Shown here piece by piece: positions 1 to 6,277 of a stretch of 10,573 nt of DNA. The stretch is from Sphingobacteriales bacterium (lineage in GTDB: Bacteria; Bacteroidota; Bacteroidia; Chitinophagales; Chitinophagaceae), in NCBI GenBank assembly GCA_947472965.1, contig CANJEF010000017.1, positions 1-10,573 on the forward strand, in the 5' to 3' direction. The position numbers and the translations under genes were made by a program. Positions within the stretch are counted from its first letter, which is position 1; each line of letters starts with the position of its first letter. The notes below the pieces were generated by a model. The model was not told the origin of the DNA and did not search any database. It was given only the letters and a program-made list of their open reading frames with translations.

Positions 1-133
1 CATACATATACCCTCTCTGCAATACTGTACCGACAATGCTGCCATGATTTCAATAACAGGATACTATAAACTCATCGAGGGCATTGAAAGCCCTTTGAAT
101 ATTTCAGCAAGTGCCCGTGCTACATGGCATTAA
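1..133 (+). CDS. tsaD: TsaD C-terminal end (tRNA N6-threonylcarbamoyladenosine synthase subunit), 5'-truncated by the window
   Basis: The window opens inside a reading frame (codons from base 2) that gives 43 residues and stops at TAA 131-133. The peptide starts IHIPSLQYCTDNAAMI and ends SARATWH. The CTDNAAMI stretch is the conserved C-terminal signature of the TsaD/Kae1/Gcp family; its aspartate (residue 11 of the fragment) matches the family's third metal ligand, the other two being upstream histidines outside the window. With TsaB, TsaE and the TsaC product, TsaD transfers the threonylcarbamoyl group to A37 of tRNAs that read ANN codons, in the cytoplasm. The stop lies 9 bases before the ATG of trmN6, so the two are probably co-transcribed. 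The family call is firm because of the signature; the rest of the protein cannot be judged here. Confidence 0.88.
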   Translation, partial: IHIPSLQYCTDNAAMISITGYYKLIEGIESPLNISASARATWH

Positions 134-142
134 AACCTCAAC

Positions 143-856
143 ATGGGAAATGATTTTTTCCAATTCAAGCAATTTAAGGTAGTACAATCACGTTGTGCCA
201 TGAAAGTAACCACCGACTCATGTTTGTTTGGAGCGTGGGTGGCAAGTATATCAGACCATGCAGAAACAATACTCGATATTGGTGCAGGTACAGGTTTGCT
301 TGGCATGATGATTGCACAAAAGCACCCAACAAAAATAAATGCAATTGAAATTGAACCCACCTGTTTTGAACAACTAAAAGAAAATATTGAAAATTGTAAG
401 TGGAGCAATAATTTCAACTTGCACTTAGGTGATATCAGAGAATATGAACCATCTAATCAATTTGACTTAATTATTTCAAATCCGCCTTTCTATGAAAATC
501 AACTTAGTTCTGAAAATAAGGGCGTGAATTTAGCAAGACATAGCAATGCACTAAGATTGGTCGAAATTTTTGAAGCAGTTGAAAGACTTATCAGTCCAAA
601 TGGGATTTTTTTTATTCTACTACCCTCCTATCGGGAATCAGAATGTGTTGAAACAGCAGCAAAATTTCAACTATACCCAGATAACATCGCTTACGTAAAG
701 CAAACACCACTGCATTCAAGCTTCAGGATCATGATTTCCTTTTCTAGCATTAAAAAAGAAATCCTCCAAGTGGAGGAAATCATTATAAAAAATGCTGAAA
801 ATATGTATACCGAACAATTTCAGGAACTACTTTTAGAATACTATCTGCATTTATGA
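143..856 (+). CDS. trmN6: tRNA1(Val) (adenine(37)-N6)-methyltransferase
   Basis: The 237-residue product is a Rossmann-fold SAM-dependent methyltransferase of the YfiC/TrmN6 family, close in length to the E. coli enzyme (about 245). The N-terminal block FKQFKVVQSRCAMKV (8-22) followed by TTDSCLFGAW matches the family's substrate-side signature. Motif I DIGAGTG (45-51) binds SAM, IEIEP (68-72) is the acidic loop for the SAM ribose, and the catalytic motif IV is NPPF (113-116), typical of N6-adenine methylation. The tyrosine-rich C-terminus also resembles YfiC. The enzyme methylates N6 of A37 in tRNA1(Val). It starts 9 bases after the tsaD stop and has no clear Shine-Dalgarno sequence, which is usual for this phylum. 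A related N6-adenine or N5-glutamine methyltransferase cannot be fully excluded from NPPF alone, but the N-terminal block makes TrmN6 much the best reading. Confidence 0.92.
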   Translation: MGNDFFQFKQFKVVQSRCAMKVTTDSCLFGAWVASISDHAETILDIGAGTGLLGMMIAQKHPTKINAIEIEPTCFEQLKENIENCKWSNNFNLHLGDIREYEPSNQFDLIISNPPFYENQLSSENKGVNLARHSNALRLVEIFEAVERLISPNGIFFILLPSYRESECVETAAKFQLYPDNIAYVKQTPLHSSFRIMISFSSIKKEILQVEEIIIKNAENMYTEQFQELLLEYYLHL

Positions 857-897
857 AATGCCTAAAAAACATTAAGCTCCCCTTGTTTTGTATTTAT

Positions 898-2289
898 CTA
901 CCTCCCTCTTCCCCATCCAAGCCAATCATTCGCATTGGCGTAAATCATCAATCCAAACAAGATTACCATACCAACAATCTGCGCATACTCTAAAAACTTC
1001 TCATTTGGCTTTTTACCTGTGATCATTTCGATAATGGTAAATAAAACATGCCCTCCATCAAGTGCAGGAATCGGAAGCATGTTCATAAATGCCAATACGA
1101 TGGAGAAAAATGCTGTGATGTTCCAAAAAGCTTCCCAATCCCACTCATATTTAGGGAAAATTGAGCCCATAGATTTAAACCCACCCAAGCCCTTGTAAGC
1201 ACCAGTAGAAGGATTTAGTATTTTTTTGAATTGGGCAACATAAAAACCAAGCTTCTCACCAGACTTCTTGATTCCTGCAGGGAAGGATGCAAAGAATCCA
1301 TATTTCTTAACTTCAAACTGATATAGTCCGCTTTCCTGCATGTCATCCATACTAGGTACACCAGGATAAAAACCGATTGAAGTATCTGCGCTTATGACAG
1401 TATTAATAACGATTTCTTGACCATCTCTTCTTACATGCAATAATATTGAATCTCCAGCACGGTTTTTTACCAATGGTTTCACCTGGTCAAAAAACATTAT
1501 TTCTGTAGAATCAATACCAATAATTTGGTCTTTGACCATCAATCCATTTTTTGCGGCAACACTTTCGGATCTTAGTTCACCAACAATGGCAGGTATGCGA
1601 GGCATTAGAAGAATACTTCTTTTTCCTTTCTCCACGATTTTTTCTATAAAATTTATCGGTATAACAAGATCCTTGGATACTCCATCTCTCTCAATGGTCA
1701 TCTTTTCTCCCAACAACATGGCCGTGTTCAATTCTTCAAAATACCTAAGCGGCTGGTCGTTAACAGAAATTATTTTATCTCCATTTACCAAACCAATTTC
1801 GTTCACTACAGTATCCACCACCCATATACCATGGGTTAGATTTGCATTGGGAAGTTTTGTTTCACCCCATTTAAATAGAATCATGGAATAAATAAAAAAA
1901 GCAAGCAACACATTCACCGTTACCCCACCAATCATGATTATAAGCCTTTGCCAGGCTGGCTTACTTCTGAACTCCCATGGTTGGGCAGGTTGATTTAGCT
2001 GCTCCTTATCCATGCTCTCGTCAATCATGCCTGATATTTTCACGTAACCACCCAAAGGCAACCACCCGATTCCATAAATGGTATCGCCAATTTTTTTCTT
2101 AGCTATTGAAAACCAAGGATCAAAAAACAGATAAAATTTTTCCACCCTGCAACCAAATATTTTTGCTGGAATAAAATGACCCAATTCATGCAGTATAACT
2201 AAAATTGAAAGGGACAAAATAAGTTGTCCAGCTTGAAGTCCAACCACATTCCAATTTATATCTAGCAGCACGGTAGAAAACATATTCAT
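898..2289 (-). CDS. rseP: RseP-type site-2 intramembrane zinc metalloprotease with two PDZ domains
   Basis: The 463-residue product is a site-2 protease of the inner membrane. The first membrane helix (about 18-38) carries the zinc motif HELGH (34-38). A second conserved segment, PLGGYVKI (78-85), follows. A membrane helix lies at about 114-136, two PDZ-like domains at about 150-215 and 232-300, and the C-terminal helix bears NMLPIPALDGGH (403-414), whose LDG aspartate (411) is the third zinc ligand. A last helix is at about 435-451. The family cuts membrane-anchored anti-sigma factors and remnant signal peptides after a first cleavage by another protease. All catalytic elements are present. 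The gene follows dxr after about 100 bp, echoing the dxr-cdsA-rseP neighbourhood of proteobacteria. ATG at 2289 is taken as start; a second ATG two codons on is possible. It converges on trmN6 with a 41-bp gap that holds no clear terminator hairpin. Confidence 0.93.
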   Translation of the reverse strand: MNMFSTVLLDINWNVVGLQAGQLILSLSILVILHELGHFIPAKIFGCRVEKFYLFFDPWFSIAKKKIGDTIYGIGWLPLGGYVKISGMIDESMDKEQLNQPAQPWEFRSKPAWQRLIIMIGGVTVNVLLAFFIYSMILFKWGETKLPNANLTHGIWVVDTVVNEIGLVNGDKIISVNDQPLRYFEELNTAMLLGEKMTIERDGVSKDLVIPINFIEKIVEKGKRSILLMPRIPAIVGELRSESVAAKNGLMVKDQIIGIDSTEIMFFDQVKPLVKNRAGDSILLHVRRDGQEIVINTVISADTSIGFYPGVPSMDDMQESGLYQFEVKKYGFFASFPAGIKKSGEKLGFYVAQFKKILNPSTGAYKGLGGFKSMGSIFPKYEWDWEAFWNITAFFSIVLAFMNMLPIPALDGGHVLFTIIEMITGKKPNEKFLEYAQIVGMVILFGLMIYANANDWLGWGRGR

Positions 2290-2307
2290 AATGTGTTTTT
2301 AGAATCG

Positions 2308-2335
2308 CAAAGGTATGAAATCAAAGTTTCGCAAA
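2308..2335 (-). promoter_or_regulatory. Candidate Bacteroidota-type promoter for rseP
   Basis: On the minus strand, bases 2315-2308 read TACCTTTG, an exact match to the TAnnTTTG -7 element. A TTTG (2335-2332) lies 16 bases upstream, slightly closer than the usual 17-23. Transcription would begin near 2302, leaving a leader of about 13 bases before the rseP ATG. This would let rseP be expressed apart from dxr. It is a motif match only. Confidence 0.45.
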
Positions 2336-2389
2336 ACGGACGGTAAAAAAGTATAATGTTAAATTCAATTTCTAGAAACTCCACGAAAA

Positions 2390-3589
2390 TTATATATTAA
2401 TGAGGGTTGCCGCATATTCACGCGCGGCCCCATCACTTTCAAAATATTCATCTAAGGTTGGCTTCTCAATAAATGGCACTTCTCCCATGGTTCGCTCAAT
2501 AATTTCTGTCATGTCCAAAAAACCCACCCGATTTTTAAGAAATCCATACACCGCAATTTCGTTAGCCGCATTTAGGATGCAAGGCATATTTCCACCTTTG
2601 TTCATGGCGCCTACTGCTAATGCCAGGTTTCTAAAGGTTTTCATATCGGGAGGCTCAAAATTCATCACTGAAGATTTTGAAAAGTTGAACCGCTGAAAAT
2701 CATTCTTGATGCGGTTGGGATAGGCCATGGCATATTGAATTGGAAGCTTCATGTCTGGCAATCCCATTTGCGCCTTAATGCTTCCATCCATGAATTGAAC
2801 CATGCTGTGGATAATACTTTGTTGATGAATCACAACCTCAATCTGAGCGGGTTCAAGCCCAAACAACCACTTCGCCTCAATCATCTCCAAACCCTTGTTC
2901 AGCAGGGTTGATGAATCGATTGATATTTTGGCACCCATACTCCAGTTAGGATGCTGTATCGCATGCTCTCGTTTTACGTTAACAAGGTAGTTTGGCTTTT
3001 TACCAAAAAACGGTCCCCCTGAAGCAGTCAAAATAATTCTTTCTATTTCATTTTTTTCCTCACCAACAAGACATTGAAAGATGGCTGAATGTTCAGAATC
3101 AACTGGGATAATTGATACCCCATTGTCTTTTGCGGATTGCATCACTACATCACCAGCCACAACAAGGGTTTCCTTGTTGGCAAGGGCAATTGATTTTCCT
3201 GTTCTGATACCCATCAATGTTGGCTTTAGACCGGCAAATCCAACGATGCCAGCCATCATCATATCATAACAATCTAATGCTGCAACTTCTTCAAGAGCCT
3301 CTTCACTTGAATAGACTTTTATTGACCTGGATGCAAGTGCATCTCTTACAGCAGGATATTTTGTGGCATCAGTAATCAGCACCGCCTCAGGACTGAATTG
3401 CAATGCCTGCTCAATAAGCAACTGATCGTTGGAATGTGCAGTCAAGATGGTTGCCTTAAAAAGATGGGGATGTGCAGCAATAACATCCAAGGTTTGCTTG
3501 CCGATGGAACCAGTTGAACCAAAAATGCCGATTCTTTTTATACCTGATTCAGAATTGTATGGTTGAGTTTTATCGGCTTGCTGCATCAT
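2390..3589 (-). CDS. dxr: 1-deoxy-D-xylulose 5-phosphate reductoisomerase
   Basis: The 399-residue product is a full-length Dxr/IspC (family about 390-400). It converts 1-deoxy-D-xylulose 5-phosphate to 2-C-methyl-D-erythritol 4-phosphate with NADPH, the committed step of the non-mevalonate isoprenoid pathway. Visible signatures in order are the NADPH-binding GSTGSIG (24-30), ANKETLVVAG (137-146), the metal ligands D164 and E166 in VDSEHSAI, the active-site loop TASGGPF (188-194) with HPNWSMG (213-219), and the third metal ligand E235 in LNKGLEMIEAKW. No key residue is missing. The start ATG at 3589 lies 13 bases past the stop of the GH3-family gene, so the two are almost certainly co-transcribed; a second ATG follows at once (MM) and either could be used. 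The pathway implies that this organism makes isoprenoids, such as quinones and the undecaprenyl carrier, by the MEP route. Confidence 0.96.
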   Translation of the reverse strand: MMQQADKTQPYNSESGIKRIGIFGSTGSIGKQTLDVIAAHPHLFKATILTAHSNDQLLIEQALQFSPEAVLITDATKYPAVRDALASRSIKVYSSEEALEEVAALDCYDMMMAGIVGFAGLKPTLMGIRTGKSIALANKETLVVAGDVVMQSAKDNGVSIIPVDSEHSAIFQCLVGEEKNEIERIILTASGGPFFGKKPNYLVNVKREHAIQHPNWSMGAKISIDSSTLLNKGLEMIEAKWLFGLEPAQIEVVIHQQSIIHSMVQFMDGSIKAQMGLPDMKLPIQYAMAYPNRIKNDFQRFNFSKSSVMNFEPPDMKTFRNLALAVGAMNKGGNMPCILNAANEIAVYGFLKNRVGFLDMTEIIERTMGEVPFIEKPTLDEYFESDGAAREYAATLINI

Positions 3590-3602
3590 GTAAATTTAAT
3601 AC

Positions 3603-5099
3603 TTATTTGATAACATAAGCTTCAAGGCGATTTGCAAGATTTCTGTCATTGCTTAACCGAGGAACCTTGTTTTGTCCACCTAACTTTCCTTCAGCCCGCA
3701 TATAATCAATGAATGCATTTCTTACGAGTGGCCTGATTGAAAGCGGCTTTAATATATTGCCCTTTCGAAGGTCCTCATAATAAATATTCTTCAGCCTCAT
3801 TTGATTGTCAACCTCTTCTGCAAACGATTCTAGGCTTGCTGGCACTTCTTCAAACTCTATGAACCATTCATGATAGGATTGTCCTTTACCTTGCTCCACC
3901 ATGGGTGCCACGGTAAATTCGATGATCCGAATATTTCTTTCATGTGCCACTTTCATGATGCTCTGCTCAACCTCTTCACCAATAACGTGCTCACCAAATG
4001 CAGAGATGAAATGCTTGATCCTTCCAGTCACAACAATCCGGTATGGATTGGTGGATACAAACTTCACAGTATCACCAATATTATATCCAAATAATCCTGC
4101 ATTATTATTTACAATCAGGGCATAGTTTTCACCAACCTTCACTTCAGACAAAGACAAGCGTGTAGGGTGCTGATTCATTATCTCTCCTGCTGGAATAAAT
4201 TCAAAAAATATACCGGAATCCGTGTTTAACAACAATCCTTCGCTGTCCACCTTATCCTGAAAAGCAAAGAAACCTTCTGAAGCAGGAAATGTTTCAATGG
4301 TATCTGGCTTTCTGCCAATGCTGTCAAATAATTTCGATTTGTATGGATTGAAATTAACACCTCCATGAACCATCACTGAAAAGTTGGGGAAAAGCTCCCC
4401 TACCGATTTTCCAGTCTTTTCAATCAAACGGTCAAAATACATTTGCATCCATGGTGGAATACCGCTGATAAGGGTCATGTCCTTCGAAAAAGTTTCCTCT
4501 ACAATTTTATCCAATTTGCTTTCCCAATCCTCTATACAGTTCGTTTCATAACTGGGAAGCTGATTTTTTTTGAGATATCCTGGAATATGGTGGTTCACAA
4601 TTCCGCTCAAACGGCCGGTTGGTATTCCACCAATTCTATCTAGAACGGGTGAGCCCGACAAAAAAATCATCTTACCATTCGCGAAAGAGGCATTACCCGA
4701 CTCGGCTATGTAGAGAAGCAAGGCATTCCGGGCTGTATTGATATGATTGGAAATAGAATCTGAAGTGATGGGAATGTACTTGGCCCCAGAAGTAGTGCCA
4801 GAAGTTTTGGCAAGGTAAATAGGCAAACCCGGCCACAAAACATGTTGCTTTCCCTCTTTAATTCGATTGATATAGGTTACCAAGCCCTCATAATCCCTGA
4901 TTGGTACAGCCTGTTTGAAATCTTGGTGATTTGTAACTTGGTTGAACCGATGGTCTGTCCCAAACTGTGCTTTACCACCCTTTTTAAGAAGTTCTTGGAG
5001 AATCCGATGCTGATCTTCTTCAGCAGTTTGCATCGATTTTTGGACTTTTCTTTGAACAATGCCAGCAAATGGCCTTGCCAGGTATGACTTTATTTTCAT
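3603..5099 (-). CDS. GH3-family acyl-acid amido synthetase (adenylate-forming), substrate unknown
   Basis: The 498-residue product belongs to the GH3 family of the ANL adenylating enzymes, named after plant ligases that join amino acids to jasmonate or auxin. From the ATG at 5099, the ATP-binding loop TSGTTSGAKYIP is at 99-110, the adenine-pocket motif TFPASEGFF at about 270-277 (plant form YASSE), YNIGD with the ribose-contacting aspartate at 339-343, the hinge region GRIKHFISAFGEHV at 359-372, and the C-terminal QNKVPRL at 476-482 (plant form QYKVPR). The catalytic core looks intact, so the protein is probably active. The acid and amine it joins cannot be read from sequence. An in-frame TTG at 5123 would add 8 residues, but it lies inside a good -7 promoter element, so the ATG is preferred. 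The gene heads the unit GH3-dxr-rseP. Bacteroidota GH3 proteins are often labelled 'auxin-responsive promoter', which says nothing about function. Confidence 0.88.
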   Translation of the reverse strand: MKIKSYLARPFAGIVQRKVQKSMQTAEEDQHRILQELLKKGGKAQFGTDHRFNQVTNHQDFKQAVPIRDYEGLVTYINRIKEGKQHVLWPGLPIYLAKTSGTTSGAKYIPITSDSISNHINTARNALLLYIAESGNASFANGKMIFLSGSPVLDRIGGIPTGRLSGIVNHHIPGYLKKNQLPSYETNCIEDWESKLDKIVEETFSKDMTLISGIPPWMQMYFDRLIEKTGKSVGELFPNFSVMVHGGVNFNPYKSKLFDSIGRKPDTIETFPASEGFFAFQDKVDSEGLLLNTDSGIFFEFIPAGEIMNQHPTRLSLSEVKVGENYALIVNNNAGLFGYNIGDTVKFVSTNPYRIVVTGRIKHFISAFGEHVIGEEVEQSIMKVAHERNIRIIEFTVAPMVEQGKGQSYHEWFIEFEEVPASLESFAEEVDNQMRLKNIYYEDLRKGNILKPLSIRPLVRNAFIDYMRAEGKLGGQNKVPRLSNDRNLANRLEAYVIK

Positions 5100-5120
5100 G
5101 AATTGGCTGCTGTTGGAAGA

Positions 5121-5154
5121 CAAATATAGGCTGCAATGCCCAAAAGAGTCTCAA
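5121..5154 (-). promoter_or_regulatory. Candidate Bacteroidota-type promoter for the GH3-dxr-rseP unit
   Basis: On the minus strand bases 5128-5121 read TATATTTG, an exact TAnnTTTG -7 element. A TTG (5154-5152) stands 23 bases upstream, at the long end of the usual spacing. Transcription would start near 5115, about 15 bases before the ATG at 5099. The alternative TTG start (5123-5121) is the last three bases of this element and would then be untranscribed. It is a motif match only, but it settles the start-codon choice if true. Confidence 0.5.
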
Positions 5155-5233
5155 TCCTAGAAGAATTTTGGCTTTAAACTTTGTGGAGAAGCTAATTTCT
5201 TCTTAACTTCGCCATCCTAAATTTTGGAAGAAT

Positions 5234-5536
5234 ATGTTCGCAATTGTAAAAATAGCTGGTCACCAGTTTAAGGTTCAAGAAGGTCAACTTCTTTACGTAT
5301 CACATCTAGAGGGAAATGTTGGTGACAACATAAACATCCCTGATGTATTGTTGATTGATAACAATGGACAACTTTCTGTTGGAAAGGATGTAAAAGAAAA
5401 AGTTAGTGCAGAAATCATCAGCGAAGTGCAAGGCGATAAAGTGATTGCCTTCAAGATGAAAAGAAGAAAGGGGTTTCGTAAAAAAATCGGACACCGTAAA
5501 CTTTACACTAAACTCAAGATCACCAGTATTGGTTGA
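5234..5536 (+). CDS. rplU: 50S ribosomal protein L21
   Basis: The 100-residue product has the length and pattern of bL21. It begins MFAIVKIAGHQFKVQEG, the conserved start in which a beta strand leads into the GxQ(F/Y)xV signature, and has the basic KMKRRKGFRKKIGHRKLYTKL segment that contacts 23S rRNA, split over about residues 74-94, followed by the typical ending KITSIG. It is a structural protein of the large subunit near domain I of 23S rRNA. It is followed after 36 bp by rpmA, the near-universal rplU-rpmA pair. A weak purine-rich GGAAG at 5226-5230 precedes the ATG. It is divergent from the GH3 gene across about 130 bp; I could not find a full-consensus -7 element for it there. Confidence 0.97.
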   Translation: MFAIVKIAGHQFKVQEGQLLYVSHLEGNVGDNINIPDVLLIDNNGQLSVGKDVKEKVSAEIISEVQGDKVIAFKMKRRKGFRKKIGHRKLYTKLKITSIG

Positions 5537-5572
5537 TTTTATCAATAAGTTTTAATACTCTAAAAAAAGGTT

Positions 5573-5839
5573 ATGGCACATAAAAAAGGTGAAGGCAGTG
5601 TAAAGAATGGCAGAGACTCACACAGCAAGAGACTTGGTATCAAGATCTTCGGAGGACAAGCTGCCATATCTGGCAACATCATCCTTAGACAGCGTGGAAC
5701 TCAATACCACCCTGGTAAAAATGTTGGTCTTGGAAAAGACTTTACCATCTTCGCAGTAACAGACGGACTTGTTGAATTCAGAAAAACAAAGAACAACAAG
5801 ACCATCGTTTCAGTTAGTCCAGTTGTTGTTGCAGCCTAG
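5573..5839 (+). CDS. rpmA: 50S ribosomal protein L27
   Basis: The 88-residue product is bL27. It opens [16 protein letters not shown], the conserved N-terminal tail that reaches the peptidyl-transferase centre, and continues with [12 protein letters not shown] and [18 protein letters not shown] (residues about 40-57), both family signatures. The tail starts directly with MAHKK, so there is no extra leader of the sort that Firmicutes remove with the Prp protease. It follows rplU by 36 bp in the same operon. The next gene, the H1-like protein, starts 96 bp downstream with no terminator between, so read-through is possible. Confidence 0.97.
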   Translation: MAHKKGEGSVKNGRDSHSKRLGIKIFGGQAAISGNIILRQRGTQYHPGKNVGLGKDFTIFAVTDGLVEFRKTKNNKTIVSVSPVVVAA

Positions 5840-5864
5840 TAATTAACATTGCTATAAATATTTT

Positions 5865-5896
5865 TTTGTAAATAACAAAAAGTGTTTATACTTTTA
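5865..5896 (+). promoter_or_regulatory. Candidate promoter for the H1-like gene
   Basis: TTTG at 5865-5868 is followed after 20 bases by TACTTTTA (5889-5896), one mismatch from TAnnTTTG, at the preferred spacing. Transcription would begin near 5902, giving a leader of about 34 bases that is A/T-rich. The surrounding stretch 5840-5935 is very AT-rich. This would allow strong expression of the H1-like gene independent of the ribosomal operon. Motif match only. Confidence 0.35.
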
Positions 5897-5935
5897 CTAT
5901 GTTAATTATTTTCTAACCATTAAATTCTAAACAAA

Positions 5936-6148
5936 ATGGCAACTGCAAAAAAAGCTGCTCCTAAGAAAGCTGCAAAGAAAGCCGCTCCTAAAAAAGCTGC
6001 AAAGAAAGCTGCTCCTAAAAAAGCTGCAAAGAAAGCTGCTCCTAAGAAAGCTGCAAAAAAAGCTGCTCCTAAGAAAGCTGCTAAGAAAGCTGCTCCTAAG
6101 AAAGCTGCTAAGAAAGCCGCTCCTAAGAAAGCTGCTAAGAAGAAGTAA
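5936..6148 (+). CDS. Histone H1-like, lysine/alanine/proline repeat protein
   Basis: The 70-residue product has the form MATA-(KKAAPKKAA)x7-KKK. It uses only five amino acids: 31 Lys, 30 Ala, 7 Pro, 1 Met and 1 Thr. It has no acidic residue, no hydrophobic core and no globular domain. It resembles the C-terminal tail of eukaryotic histone H1 and bacterial H1-like proteins (chlamydial Hc2, Bordetella BpH1, the AlgP tail), which bind and compact DNA through charge. A role as a nucleoid-associated or nucleic-acid-binding protein is therefore inferred from composition alone; RNA or ribosome binding is equally possible given its place after rplU-rpmA. It has a candidate promoter upstream and a strong terminator 26 bases after its stop, which argues that it is a real, expressed gene and not a chance frame. 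Repeat differences are all synonymous. Confidence 0.82.
   Translation: MATAKKAAPKKAAKKAAPKKAAKKAAPKKAAKKAAPKKAAKKAAPKKAAKKAAPKKAAKKAAPKKAAKKK
5948..6136 (+). repeat. Seven tandem 27-bp coding repeats
   Basis: Seven adjacent 27-bp units fill almost all of the H1-like gene. They vary at only four positions of the unit (3, 9, 18 and 27), each a codon third position, so every unit encodes KKAAPKKAA. Units 1-4 end in GCA and units 5-7 in GCT, a block pattern that suggests growth by duplication of neighbouring units. Because 27 is a multiple of three, gain or loss of units keeps the frame. Confidence 0.95.
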
Positions 6149-6173
6149 TTTCTTGCCTAGAGCAAAAAATACG

Positions 6174-6201
6174 AGTCCCGCTTTGGCGGGACTTTTTTTT
6201 T
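6174..6201 (+). terminator. Intrinsic terminator after the H1-like gene
   Basis: A perfect 8-bp stem, AGTCCCGC (6174-6181) with GCGGGACT (6186-6193), closes a TTTG tetraloop and runs into nine T (6193-6201). It lies 26 bases after the H1-like stop and would end the rplU-rpmA-H1-like transcript. An A-run at 6164-6169 on the other side gives it a weaker ability to stop minus-strand transcripts, but no minus-strand gene leads into it. Confidence 0.93.
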
Positions 6202-6277
6202 GTCTGAACTATTCATAAAACAAGAGAATCTGTTTTTGTAACTTGTGTGCTGAAAAAACCATCATTAAAAACAACCA

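Noticed and set aside
130..417. A 95-codon minus-strand frame opposite trmN6
   Set aside because: It is antisense to motif I and the N-terminal signature of trmN6 and has a Ser/Phe/Ile-rich shadow composition.
857..897. Possible shared terminator between convergent trmN6 and rseP
   Set aside because: No inverted repeat of useful length is present in the 41 bp, only A/T-rich sequence.
1532..1891. A 119-codon plus-strand frame opposite rseP
   Set aside because: It lies wholly inside rseP on the other strand, its protein has no recognisable pattern, and rseP shows all its catalytic motifs.
4877..5068. A 63-codon minus-strand frame overlapping the start of the GH3 gene in another phase
   Set aside because: It sits inside a well-supported gene on the same strand with no own start signal or known motif.
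5124..5233. Promoter or L21-type leader RNA ahead of rplU
   Set aside because: Only one-mismatch -7 look-alikes without a properly spaced -33 element were found (for example at 5176-5183), and no stable hairpin could be drawn with confidence.
5948..6136. Tandem repeats as a CRISPR array
   Set aside because: The 27-bp units abut with no spacers and form a continuous reading frame.
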